Assembly: GCF_000269985.1 (NCBI RefSeq)
Contig: NC_016109.1
Coordinates: 5,270,001 to 5,334,000 of the forward strand
Direction: 5' to 3'
DNA: 64,000 nt
Source: Kitasatospora setae KM-6054
GTDB taxonomy: Bacteria > Actinomycetota > Actinomycetes > Streptomycetales > Streptomycetaceae
Of the stretch, positions 7,270 through 15,602 are shown one piece after another (the stretch's first letter is position 1; every line of letters starts with the position of its first letter). The translations under genes were made by a program, and so were the position numbers. The notes beneath the pieces were generated by a model, which ran no database searches, was not told the DNA's origin, and saw only the letters and a list, made by a program, of their open reading frames with translations.

Positions 7270-9027
7270 TCAGCCCCGCTCCAGCCGCTGCTCGAACCAG
7301 ACCACCTTGCCCGCGCCCAGCCGGGTCGCCCCCCAGCGGTCCGCGCACCGGGAGACTATCTGCAGCCCGCGCCCGCGCTCCTCCTCCGGCCCGGCCCGGC
7401 GGCTGCGCGGCAGGGCCGGGGAGTCGTCGCCGACCTCGCAGCGCAGCAGCGACGTCCGCACCAGCCGCAGCGTCACCGGCCGGGTGGCGTGCTGGATCGC
7501 GTTGGTGACCAGCTCGCTGACCATCAACTCGCAGTTCTCCGCCAGGTGTTCGAGCCCCCAGCGGCGCAGCGCGTGCCCGGCCAGCCGGCGCGCCCGGCCC
7601 GGCGTCTCGTGCCGGGGCTGCAGGTGCCAGTGCGCCACGTCCTCGGCCGGGATGCCGTCGAACGCGGCCGCCAGCAGCGCGATGTCGTCCGCCCGGTCGC
7701 CCGCCGGCAGGATCCGCAGCGCCTCCTGGCACAGCTGCTCGGGGGTGAGCCGGTGGCCGCCCGCCAGCCGGGCCCGCAGCAGCTCCAGGCCGGTGCCCAG
7801 CGGGCGGCGCCGGGTCTCGACCAGGCCGTCGGTGAACAGCAGCAGCGCCGAACCGGGCGGCGCGGGCAGCTCCACCGAGGAGAAGTCCACGCCGCCGACG
7901 CCGATCGGCGCGCCCGGCGGCAGGTCGAGCAGCTCGCTGGTGCCGTCCGGGGCGATCAGCACCGGCGGCACGTGCCCGGCGTTGGCGATCCGCACCCGGC
8001 CCGCGATCGGGTCGTACACCGCGTACACGCAGGTCGCCAAGTGGTGTTCGCGGCCCAGCCGCTGGGCCTGCTCGTCGAGGTGGTACAGCACCTCCTGCGG
8101 CGGCAGGTCGAGGCCCGCCAGGGTCTGCGCCGAGGTGCGCAGCTGGCCCATCACGGCGGCCGAGGTCAGCGAGTGGCCCATCACGTCGCCGGTGATCAGC
8201 GCGACCCGGTTGCCGGGCAGCGGGATCGAGTCGTACCAGTCGCCGCCGACCTGTGCGCCCCGCTCGCCCGGCAGGTAGCGGTGCGCCAGCCGGACGCCGT
8301 GCGGCTGCGGCAGGTGCGCGGGCAGCATCGAGCGCTGCAGCTCGTCGGCGATCTCCCACTCGCGGGTGTAGCGCAGCGCGGTGTCCACCGCCAGGCCGCC
8401 GTGGGTGGCCAGGTGCGCGGCGGTCGCCGCCTCGGCCGGGTCGAAGCCCGCCGGGGCGCCGTCCGGCCACGGGCGGCGGACCAGCAGCAGCATGCCGAGC
8501 GCCGCCTGCCGCCCGTGCAGCGGGAGCGCCAGCAGGGCCGCCCCGGCGGGCAGCCGGCCCAGCGCCCGCGCGCCCAGCAGTTCGGCGGCCAGGCCGCCGC
8601 GCCGGGCGTCCAGCGCCGCCGCCCCGCCCGGCGGACGGGCCGCCAGCGCGCGCTCCACCGCCCCGCCGGGCGGCACCGGCCGGGCCCCGGCGCGGCGGCC
8701 CAGCCTCGTCCCGCAGGTGTGCAGCACCCGCAGCGCCGCGGGCGGCCCGGGGTCGCGCTCGACGTCCGGCAGCGGGTCGCGGACCAGCACCACCAGGGCG
8801 TCCGCCAGCGCGGGGACGAGCACCCGGCCCAGGTTGCGCAGGGTGGCCGTCAGGTCCAGCGAGCTGTTGATCAGCCGGGTCGCCCGGTCCAGCGCGGCCA
8901 GCCGCTCCGCGAGCCGCCCGGGCGCGCCGGAGGGCGGCTCGTCCGGCCGCTCCTCGCCGGGCGGCGGGTGCCGCTGGACGGGAACGGCGGGCGGCTGCCC
9001 CGCCAGGGGTTCCAGGTGGTCGCGCAC
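7270..9027 (-). CDS. GAF-SpoIIE phosphatase-HATPase signalling protein
   Basis: The 585-residue protein has a Pro-rich N-terminus, a GAF-like sensor (about residues 55-218) and a PPM/SpoIIE serine phosphatase domain (about 227-445). The last holds metal-binding motifs GGDWYD (Asp263) and GDVMGH (Asp281). A GHKL ATPase domain resembling RsbW anti-sigma kinases follows (about 455-582, with VSELVTNAIQHA). Proteins of this build balance phosphorylation of anti-sigma antagonists and so tune alternative sigma factors. The start is a GTG at 9027 with a weak ribosome site, and a later start cannot be excluded. No cognate sigma operon is adjacent. It abuts the HNH gene tail to tail. Confidence 0.85.
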   Translation of the reverse strand: MRDHLEPLAGQPPAVPVQRHPPPGEERPDEPPSGAPGRLAERLAALDRATRLINSSLDLTATLRNLGRVLVPALADALVVLVRDPLPDVERDPGPPAALRVLHTCGTRLGRRAGARPVPPGGAVERALAARPPGGAAALDARRGGLAAELLGARALGRLPAGAALLALPLHGRQAALGMLLLVRRPWPDGAPAGFDPAEAATAAHLATHGGLAVDTALRYTREWEIADELQRSMLPAHLPQPHGVRLAHRYLPGERGAQVGGDWYDSIPLPGNRVALITGDVMGHSLTSAAVMGQLRTSAQTLAGLDLPPQEVLYHLDEQAQRLGREHHLATCVYAVYDPIAGRVRIANAGHVPPVLIAPDGTSELLDLPPGAPIGVGGVDFSSVELPAPPGSALLLFTDGLVETRRRPLGTGLELLRARLAGGHRLTPEQLCQEALRILPAGDRADDIALLAAAFDGIPAEDVAHWHLQPRHETPGRARRLAGHALRRWGLEHLAENCELMVSELVTNAIQHATRPVTLRLVRTSLLRCEVGDDSPALPRSRRAGPEEERGRGLQIVSRCADRWGATRLGAGKVVWFEQRLERG

Positions 9028-9079
9028 GGGCTGCCCGATCTGTGCAGATGTGGTCTCGGGGGCGTGGGGCTGAGCCGCG

Positions 9080-9817
9080 TCAGCCGGTGCGTCGACAGCG
9101 CAGGTACAGCTGGGTCTCCGGCGGCTGCGCGGAGCCGGCCGGCGCGTACGACTGGCTGTCCACCGCCTCGACCGCGAAACCGCCGTCGGCCAGCAGGGCG
9201 GCCAGCTCCTCGCGCAGGTAGCCGCTGACCCGGATCTCCTGCTCCAGGAACGGCAGCGGCGCGTCGTCCAGGTCGGCCTCGACCATGCCCAGCGCCAGCA
9301 GGCCGCCCGGGCGGAGCAGCGCGCGGACCCGGCCGAGGGTCTCGGCGATCTCGGCGCGGGGCAGCATCAGCAGCGAGAAGAAGGCCGTCGCGGCGTCCAG
9401 CGAACCGTTTCCTTCGGGGCCCAACTCCGGTACGCCCCACAGGGTTCCGGCGCTCTCCAGGCCGAGGTCCAGGACGTCCAGCCGGTGGAAGGCGGCGGCC
9501 GGGACGGCGGCCCGGGCCTGCGCCAGCATGCCCTCCGACAGGTCGACGCCGGTCACCCGCAGCCCGCCGTCCGCGAGTTGCCGGGCGGTCGGGTCGCCGG
9601 CCCCGCAGCCGACGTCCAGCACCCGGGCGCCGGACGGGAGTTCGGCCAGCAGCCAGTCGCCGGAGGCGAGCTGGCCGGCCCTGGCCGGAAACACTTCCTG
9701 GTAGCGGCCCCCGATGGCGTCGAACACGGCGGCCTGCCGTGCCCGTTCGGCCCGGCGCGCACCCGCCGCGGACGCCCGGTCGGCGTTGTCGGCGGCCGCG
9801 CTCTGTTCGTTGGTCAC
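9080..9817 (-). CDS. Class I SAM-dependent methyltransferase
   Basis: The 245-residue protein has the SAM-binding glycine loop in ARVLDVGCGAGDPTARQL, the acidic end of strand 2 in VTGVDLSEGM, and the motif LRPGGLLALGMVE after the fourth strand. These fit a Rossmann-type methyltransferase of the UbiE/Methyltransf_25 group that acts on a small molecule. The substrate is unknown. The GTG at 9817 is preferred because the sequence upstream is Arg/Gly-rich and not conserved-looking. AGAGG lies about 13 bases before it, a little far. A possible -10 hexamer on the minus strand (TATTCT) lies at 9896-9901. It is 53 bases upstream of the phosphatase gene on the same strand and may be cotranscribed with it. 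Confidence 0.8.
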   Translation of the reverse strand: MTNEQSAAADNADRASAAGARRAERARQAAVFDAIGGRYQEVFPARAGQLASGDWLLAELPSGARVLDVGCGAGDPTARQLADGGLRVTGVDLSEGMLAQARAAVPAAAFHRLDVLDLGLESAGTLWGVPELGPEGNGSLDAATAFFSLLMLPRAEIAETLGRVRALLRPGGLLALGMVEADLDDAPLPFLEQEIRVSGYLREELAALLADGGFAVEAVDSQSYAPAGSAQPPETQLYLRCRRTG

Positions 9818-10205
9818 GATGATCTGGGCACCTCTCCCGCGTCCGTCCCGCCCGGCCCGTGGTGACCCGCGCAGCACGCCCGACCCTGGCCTTCGAGAAT
9901 AAACGCGATCACCGCACGGTGGAGTCCGTTTCCGGCCAACTCGCGCGCCGTTGGGTGCTTATCGCCCGCCAGGGGAAGCACACCGGGGCCCGCCAGGGTA
10001 GTGCGCCAGGGTAGTGCGCCAGGGCGCCGCGCGCCGCATGGCGCGACCGGACCGGCCCCGCGCCAGGCCCGCGACCTGCACCGGCACCCGGCCGGCGGCG
10101 GCCGCGCGACGGCCCGGCGGTGGTCTTGTCGTGGGCCTGCCGCCGGCGTTTATCGAACGTCAATCGCCACCTGCCAAAGTCTTCTCAGCGCCGGGGAAGC
10201 GTCAA
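9818..10205. other. Non-coding gap with a 13-bp tandem repeat
   Basis: This gap lies between the methyltransferase start and the SARP 3' end, with no supported gene. The unit CGCCAGGGTAGTG occurs at 9991-10003 and 10004-10016 and continues partly to about 10024. The left part probably holds the methyltransferase promoter. Confidence 0.5.
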
Positions 10206-10239
10206 AGCGTTCCCGCAGCCGGGGGGCTGCGGGGACGCT
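10206..10239 (-). terminator. 15-bp stem terminator of the SARP gene
   Basis: The arms 10206-10220 and 10225-10239 pair over 15 bases (one G-T wobble) around a GGGG loop, 65 bases beyond the SARP stop codon. Confidence 0.8.
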
Positions 10240-10247
10240 GACGCCCC

Positions 10248-10306
10248 GGGGGGAAAGGCTTCCGCCTGGGGGGACCAGGGGGGTACCACGGGGGGAGCGG
10301 AAGCCT
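10248..10306. repeat. Four six-G tracts nested in a 10-bp inverted repeat
   Basis: On the plus strand, runs of exactly six G occur at 10248-10253, 10268-10273, 10278-10283 and 10290-10295. Arms 10256-10265 and 10297-10306 form a perfect 10-bp inverted repeat, and the right arm runs into the SARP stop codon. A G-quadruplex on the template strand of the SARP gene is possible. Confidence 0.6.
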
Positions 10307-13274
10307 ACGGCGCGATCGGGGGAGGGGAAGGCTCGGTGTGCCGAGAGGCGATGAGGTCCTGCACCGGTTGGGCCTCGGGCACACCGAGCCGGGTGAACAC
10401 CGCGAGCGCCTCCCGGAGACACGCCAGCCCGCGCGAGGGCTGCCCCAGCTCCAGCAGCGCCTCGCCCAGCGCCGCGTTCGCCATCCCCTGGCAGTACGCG
10501 GCCTCGATCTCCCGGGCGATCGACAGCGACTCCTCGCCCGCCTCCGCCGCCGCCGCGAACTGGCCGTCCGCCAGCAGGCAGGCCGCCAGCCGGGCCAGCG
10601 AGTAGCCCTCCCAGATCGGGTGCCGGTGCTGCCGGTACAGCTCGTACGCCTCCCGCAGGTGCAGCGCCGCCTCGCCCGGCGAACCGGCCGCCCGCAGCAC
10701 CACGCCCAACTGGTAGAGCGTGTCAGCCAGGCACGGCACGTTCCCGGACGCCCGGGCCGCCGCCACCGCCGCCCGCGCCGACTCCTCCGCCTCCGCGTGC
10801 CGGTCCAGCCCGACGTACGAGCGGGCCATGTTGCCCAGCAGCCGGGCCTCGCTGACCGGCGCGTCCAGGTGCGAGACGACCTCGCGGGCCTGCTCGTAGC
10901 GCGACAGCGCCTCGGCCGGGCGGCCCGCCATGATCAGGACGATCGCCAGGGCGTTCGCCGTGATCAGCCGGAGGATCGGGCGGTCGGTCGACTGCAGTTC
11001 CAGGCTCCGCGACAACTCCGACTCGGCATCGGCGAGTTCGCCGCCCACCCGGTGGATCTGCCCGAGCGCGGAGTGCACGCAGGCCAGCGCCAGCGGGTCC
11101 TGCCGGGCCGCCGGACTGGCCGCCGCCGCCCGGAGCATCGTCCGGATCCGCGGCGCCAGGATCGGCTCCTCGATCACCGACACCAGGCACAGCAGGATGT
11201 CCAGGGCCGGCCGCAGCACCGGCAGCGGCGCGTTGGCCGCCGCCTCGACGGCGCTCAGCAGGACGGACATCTCGGTGCGCAGCCAGTCGCGGGCGTCGTC
11301 GTTGTCGGGGAACGGCCGGCCCGGCGAGTCGGCCCGGTGCAGCGGCTCGATGTACAGGTCGTCCGGTTCGATCACCCGCAGCGCGTTCTGCATGGTGGCG
11401 TCCAGCAGGTCGAGCAGCCGGAGCAGCGCCGCCTGCTGCTGCTCCTCGTCCCCCAGCTTGGCGTTCTGCCGCTGCGCGTACAGGCGCAGCAGGTCGTGGT
11501 AGCGGTACCGGCCGGGAGTGAAGCACTCCAGCATGTTGGCCTCGACCAGGGCCTCCGCCAGCTCCTCGGCCTCCGGTTCGGGGACGCCGAGCAGCGCGGT
11601 GACGGCCGACAGCGGCAGGTCGGGGGAGTCGACCAGGGCGAGCAGCCGGAAGGCCCGGGCCTCGTCCGGCCGGAGCTGGGCGTAACCGAGCCCCAGGGTG
11701 GTCTCCACGGCGAGGTTGCCGAGCTGGAGCTCCTGGAGCCGGTTGCGCTGGTCCGCTAACCGCCGGGCCAGGTCGGAGACGCTCCAGCGCGGCCGGCTGG
11801 CCAGCCGGGCGGCGGCGATCCGGACCGCCAGCGGCAGGAACCCGCAGGAGGTGACCACCTGCAGCGCGGCCTCCGGCTCGGCGCCGACCCGTTCGGCGCC
11901 GACGATCGCCGAGAACAGCGCGAGCGCCTCGTCCGGGGTCAGCTCCTCGATGTCGACCAGGTGCGCGCCGGGGAGTTCGGCCAGCCGGGAGCGGCTGGTG
12001 ACCATCACCGCGTTGCCGGAGACGCCGGGGATCAGCGGCCGCAACTGCCCGGCGTCGCGGGCGTTGTCGAGCAGGATCAGCATCCGCTTGTCGGCCAGCA
12101 GCGAGCGGTACAGCGCGGCGCGCTGCTCCAGCGAGTCGGGGGCGTCCGAGCTGCCGAGCGCGTGCAGGAAGTCGCCGAGCACCACGGCCGGGTCGGCGGG
12201 GGAGGCGCCCGCGCCGCGCAGGTCCACGTACAGCTGCCCGTCCGGGAAGTCCGGCCGCAGCGAGTGCGCGACGTGCACCGCGAGGGTGGTCTTGCCGACG
12301 CCGCCGATGCCGGCCAGCGAGGTCACCACGACGGCTTGGCCGGAACCCGCCCTCAGGACGTCCCGGAGCTCGTTGACCATCTTGCCGCGTCCGCTGAAGT
12401 CCGAGACGTCGGCCGGGAGTTGGGCGGGCGGCACGAACGGGGCCGGTTCCTCGGCGGCCTTCGGCGGGGCGGCCGAGGGCGCCAGCAGGTCCGGATCGCC
12501 GGCCAGGATCCGGGCGTGCATCGCGGACAGCCCGCCGCCCGGCTCCACGCCCAGCTCGTCGATCAGCAGCTTCCGGGTGTCCGCGTACACGCCCAGCGAC
12601 TCGGCCTGCCGGCCGCTGCGGTACAGCGCCAGCATCAACAGCTCGCGCAGCCGCTCGCGCAGCGGGTACGCGCTGGACAGCGAGTTCAACTCGGCCACCA
12701 CGTCGGCGTGCAGGCCGATCTCCAGGGCCAGCGCGCAGCGCTCCTCGGCCACCGCGAGCTGCCGCTCGGCCAGCCGGCCGCGCTGGGTCTCGGCGTACGG
12801 CCCGGGCACGCCGGGCAGCGGGCGGCCGCGCCACAGGTCGAGCGCGGCGACCAGGGTGTCGTGGGCGGGGCGCAGCCCCCCCTCGGTACGGGCGGCGGAC
12901 GCCTCGGCGACCCGCTGCTCGAAGACCGTCGAGTCCAGGGCGTCGGCCGGGATCCGCAGCGCGTAGCCGTCGGTCATCGAGACCAGGACCTCGGAGGGCT
13001 TGCGGGCGGCCCGGTTGGGCTCCAGTACCGAGCGCAGCCGGGACACGTAGGTGCGCAGCGCGGCGACCGCCTGCGGCGGGGTGCGGTCCCCCCAGATGCC
13101 GTCCACCAGGTCGTCGGTGGTCACCGGACGGCCCTCGCTGAGCAACAGGGCGACCAGGACGGCCTGTTGCTGCGGTGAGCCGAGCGCCAGCGGCACGCCG
13201 CCGCGCCAAGCCTGGACAGGCCCGAGCACTTGGAAACGCAACGCCTCGGCGGAGCGCGTGTCCTGATGCTCCAT
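10305..13274 (-). CDS. AfsR-like SARP regulator (wHTH-BTAD-NB-ARC-TPR)
   Basis: This 989-residue regulator has the AfsR layout. An OmpR-type winged helix DNA-binding domain (about residues 12-92) is followed by a bacterial transcriptional activation domain (about 95-245). The NTPase domain of the NB-ARC/STAND type has P-loop GIGGVGKTT at about 322-330 and ILLDNARDAGQLRPL as Walker B region. A long C-terminal TPR array runs from about 700 to 985. SARPs recruit RNA polymerase to antibiotic or differentiation promoters, and the NTPase-TPR half is expected to sense a ligand or partner. The ATG at 13274 has GGGGAGG just upstream. No biosynthetic cluster adjoins it. A 69-codon gene diverges from it across 212 bases. 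Confidence 0.9.
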   Translation of the reverse strand: MEHQDTRSAEALRFQVLGPVQAWRGGVPLALGSPQQQAVLVALLLSEGRPVTTDDLVDGIWGDRTPPQAVAALRTYVSRLRSVLEPNRAARKPSEVLVSMTDGYALRIPADALDSTVFEQRVAEASAARTEGGLRPAHDTLVAALDLWRGRPLPGVPGPYAETQRGRLAERQLAVAEERCALALEIGLHADVVAELNSLSSAYPLRERLRELLMLALYRSGRQAESLGVYADTRKLLIDELGVEPGGGLSAMHARILAGDPDLLAPSAAPPKAAEEPAPFVPPAQLPADVSDFSGRGKMVNELRDVLRAGSGQAVVVTSLAGIGGVGKTTLAVHVAHSLRPDFPDGQLYVDLRGAGASPADPAVVLGDFLHALGSSDAPDSLEQRAALYRSLLADKRMLILLDNARDAGQLRPLIPGVSGNAVMVTSRSRLAELPGAHLVDIEELTPDEALALFSAIVGAERVGAEPEAALQVVTSCGFLPLAVRIAAARLASRPRWSVSDLARRLADQRNRLQELQLGNLAVETTLGLGYAQLRPDEARAFRLLALVDSPDLPLSAVTALLGVPEPEAEELAEALVEANMLECFTPGRYRYHDLLRLYAQRQNAKLGDEEQQQAALLRLLDLLDATMQNALRVIEPDDLYIEPLHRADSPGRPFPDNDDARDWLRTEMSVLLSAVEAAANAPLPVLRPALDILLCLVSVIEEPILAPRIRTMLRAAAASPAARQDPLALACVHSALGQIHRVGGELADAESELSRSLELQSTDRPILRLITANALAIVLIMAGRPAEALSRYEQAREVVSHLDAPVSEARLLGNMARSYVGLDRHAEAEESARAAVAAARASGNVPCLADTLYQLGVVLRAAGSPGEAALHLREAYELYRQHRHPIWEGYSLARLAACLLADGQFAAAAEAGEESLSIAREIEAAYCQGMANAALGEALLELGQPSRGLACLREALAVFTRLGVPEAQPVQDLIASRHTEPSPPPIAP

Positions 13275-13486
13275 GTCCTCCCCTGTGGCCGATGAACCGT
13301 CTCTTCCCCGCACAGCCCCCGGTCGTGTGGGGGCGACAGCTTATGAGGAAGCGCGCAAACGTCCACCAAGCGGATGCGCGGTGCGACGTTTATAAGACAT
13401 TTAGCGGTCCCTACGATACTGTCCGCGCGCCCGGCGACAGACGCCCGGGCGATCGGAACCCTCTCAGTTGAAAGGCGGCCCGCCCC
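13275..13486. promoter_or_regulatory. Divergent promoter region of the SARP gene and small peptide gene
   Basis: This 212-base region is locally AT-rich. It contains a perfect 7-bp inverted repeat, AAACGTC at 13357-13363 and GACGTTT at 13385-13391, with a 21-base spacer. A -10-like hexamer TACGAT lies at about 13412 toward the small gene. No clear -35 was found. The repeat is a candidate operator for the SARP itself or another dimeric regulator. Confidence 0.5.
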
Positions 13487-13696
13487 ATGGCCGACGAGAC
13501 CACCACCGCCGTTCCCGAGGCCGGGCAGACCCCGGCCCCGGTCGAGCACACCGCCAGCGCCACCGACCCGAACGCGGTCGAGACCGCCCTCCAGGTGCTG
13601 GCCGAGCAGCCGGCCGAGGTGCCCGCCGAGGTGCCCGCCGCGCCGAAGGGCGACGGCGACTTCGAGCCGCTCGGCATCGTCATCAACTGCCCGTGA
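13487..13696 (+). CDS. Small 69-residue protein divergent from the SARP gene
   Basis: I do not recognise this protein. Almost every codon ends in G or C, and it has its own ATG with GGCGG eight bases upstream, so it is very likely expressed. The first ~50 residues are acidic and rich in Ala, Pro, Thr and Glu, with a repeated AEVP motif. The last 15 residues change character to GDGDFEPLGIVINCP, which includes a hydrophobic stretch and ends in Cys-Pro. There is no signal peptide. A leader plus short C-terminal core is the layout of a ribosomal peptide or signalling propeptide, but no modification or export gene is adjacent. A terminator follows at 13726. Confidence 0.7.
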   Translation: MADETTTAVPEAGQTPAPVEHTASATDPNAVETALQVLAEQPAEVPAEVPAAPKGDGDFEPLGIVINCP

Positions 13697-13725
13697 CCCT
13701 CGCCGCCCCCGCCCGCGCGACCAGA

Positions 13726-13757
13726 ACGAGCCCCGACCCTCACCGGCCGGGGCTCGT
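13726..13757. terminator. Terminator between the small peptide gene and fumarase
   Basis: A perfect 9-bp inverted repeat (13726-13734 with 13749-13757) lies between convergent genes. Further GC pairing in the loop is possible. Confidence 0.75.
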
Positions 13758-13780
13758 CCCGTTGTGGCGCGCGGCCGGCG

Positions 13781-15442
13781 TCACTCCGCCGAGCGCACCC
13801 GCAGGCTGGTGATCAGCGGGCCGTCGGTGACCTCGGCGAAGAAGTCGTTGCCCTTGTCGTCCACCACGATGAACGCCGGGAAGTCCTCCACCTCGATCCG
13901 CCAGACCGCCTCCATGCCGAGCTCCGGGTACTCCAGCACCTCGACCTTCTTGATGCAGTCCTGGGCGAGCCGGGCCGCCGGGCCGCCGATCGAGCCCAGG
14001 TAGAAGCCGCCGTGCTCGTTGCACGCCTTGGTGACCTGCTTGGAGCGGTTGCCCTTGGCCAGCATCACCATCGAGCCGCCGGCCGCCTGGAACTGGTCGA
14101 CGTAGCTGTCCATCCGGCCGGCCGTGGTCGGGCCGAACGAGCCGGACGCGTAGCCCTCGGGGGTCTTCGCCGGGCCCGCGTAGTACACCGGGTGGTCCTT
14201 CAGGTACTGCGGCATGCCCTGGCCGGCGTCGAGGCGCTCCTTGATCTTGGCGTGCGCGATGTCGCGGGCCACCACCAGCGTGCCGGTCAGCGAGAGCCGG
14301 GTCTTCACCGGGTACTTGGACAGCTCGGCCCGCACCTCGGCCATCGGCCGGTTCAGGTCGATCCGCACCACGTCGTCGTTCAGGTGCTCGTCGGTGGTCT
14401 CCGGCAGGTACTTCGCCGGGTCGGTCTCCAGCTGCTCCAGGAACACGCCCTCGGCGGTGATCTTGCCGAGCGCCTGGCGGTCCGCCGAGCAGGACACCGC
14501 CATCGCGACCGGCAGCGAGGCGCCGTGCCGCGGCAGCCGGATCACCCGCACGTCGTGGCAGAAGTACTTGCCGCCGAACTGCGCGCCGATGCCGATCTTC
14601 TGGGTCAGCTCGAAGACCTTCCGCTCCAGCTCCAGGTCGCGGAAGCCGTGCCCGGTCTTCGCGTCGCCGCCGGTCGGCAGGTTGTCCAGGTAGTGCGCGG
14701 AGGCGTACTTCGCGGTCTTCAGCGCGAACTCGGCGCTGGTGCCGCCGACCACGATCGCCAGGTGGTACGGCGGACAGGCCGCGGTGCCCAGCGAACGGAT
14801 CTTCTGCTCCAGGAAGGTGAGCATCGACGCCTCGTTGAGGATCGCCTTGGTCTCCTGGTACAGGTACGACTTGTTGGCCGAGCCGCCGCCCTTCGCCATG
14901 AACAGGAACTTGTAGGCGTCCCCGTCGGTGGCGTACAGCTCGATCTGGGCCGGCAGGTTGTTGCCGGTGTTCTTCTCGTCCCACATGGTCACCGGGGCCA
15001 TCTGGGAGTACCGCAGGTTCAGCTTCGTGTACGCGTCGAACACGCCGCGGGCGATCGCCGACTCGTCCGCGCCCTCGGTCAGCACGTTCTGGCCGCGCTT
15101 GCCCATCACGATCGCGGTGCCGGTGTCCTGGCACATCGGCAGGATGCCGCCGGCCGAGATGTTGACGTTCTTCAGCAGGTCCAGCGCCACGAAGCGGTCG
15201 TTCGGGCTGGCCTCCGGGTCGTCCAGGATCCGGCGCAGCTGCGCCAGGTGCGCCGGGCGCAGGTAGTGCGAGATGTCGTGCATCGCCTCGGCGGTCAGCA
15301 GCCGCAGCGCCTCCGGCTCGACCCGCAGGAAGGTGCGGCCGCCGGCCTCGAAGGTCGAGACCCCCTCGGAGGTGAGCTTGCGGTACGGCGTGGTGTCCGT
15401 GCCGAGCGGGAGCAGGTCGCGGTAGGCGAACTCTGGGGCCAT
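13781..15442 (-). CDS. Fumarate hydratase class I (4Fe-4S)
   Basis: The 553-residue enzyme interconverts fumarate and malate in the TCA cycle. It is the iron-sulfur, oxygen-labile type, like E. coli FumA/FumB, and combines the alpha and beta regions in one chain. The three cluster cysteines are visible: Cys104 in PMCQDTGTA, Cys223 in AACPPYHLA and Cys318 in AVSCSAD. These positions agree with E. coli FumA. The C-terminal domain carries PTTAGRMDSYVDQF and GGPAARLAQDCI. The ATG at 15442 has AAGGA about eight bases upstream. A further in-frame start 35 codons upstream gives a non-conserved tail and is not used. Confidence 0.96.
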   Translation of the reverse strand: MAPEFAYRDLLPLGTDTTPYRKLTSEGVSTFEAGGRTFLRVEPEALRLLTAEAMHDISHYLRPAHLAQLRRILDDPEASPNDRFVALDLLKNVNISAGGILPMCQDTGTAIVMGKRGQNVLTEGADESAIARGVFDAYTKLNLRYSQMAPVTMWDEKNTGNNLPAQIELYATDGDAYKFLFMAKGGGSANKSYLYQETKAILNEASMLTFLEQKIRSLGTAACPPYHLAIVVGGTSAEFALKTAKYASAHYLDNLPTGGDAKTGHGFRDLELERKVFELTQKIGIGAQFGGKYFCHDVRVIRLPRHGASLPVAMAVSCSADRQALGKITAEGVFLEQLETDPAKYLPETTDEHLNDDVVRIDLNRPMAEVRAELSKYPVKTRLSLTGTLVVARDIAHAKIKERLDAGQGMPQYLKDHPVYYAGPAKTPEGYASGSFGPTTAGRMDSYVDQFQAAGGSMVMLAKGNRSKQVTKACNEHGGFYLGSIGGPAARLAQDCIKKVEVLEYPELGMEAVWRIEVEDFPAFIVVDDKGNDFFAEVTDGPLITSLRVRSAE

Positions 15443-15568
15443 GAGGAGATCCTTCGGTTCTTTCGGCTTCGTCGACGAGGCACCCTCCAGGTTAGGCGCA
15501 CCCGCCGGCCGCCCCGCGCCCAGGTCGGCCTGCGTGACCGGCGTCACGCCCGTTGCCTCGAACCGCCG

Positions 15569-15602
15569 TTCGGTTCGGTGCGCGGCTCGCTAGGCTTGTG
15601 AC
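15569..15602 (+). promoter_or_regulatory. Promoter of the DUF1707 gene, probably leaderless
   Basis: TTCGGT (15569-15574) and TAGGCT (15591-15596) are 16 bases apart. The GTG start follows the -10 by six bases, so transcription would begin at or next to the start codon. Confidence 0.55.

Noticed and set aside
13487..13696. AfsS-type small activator beside an AfsR-like gene
   Set aside because: It is of similar size and neighbourhood, but it lacks the repeated AfsS sequence as I remember it and diverges from the regulator instead of following it.
13487..15442. Lanthipeptide or other RiPP cluster around the small Cys-ending peptide
   Set aside because: No modifying enzyme, protease or dedicated exporter is adjacent; the next gene is fumarase.
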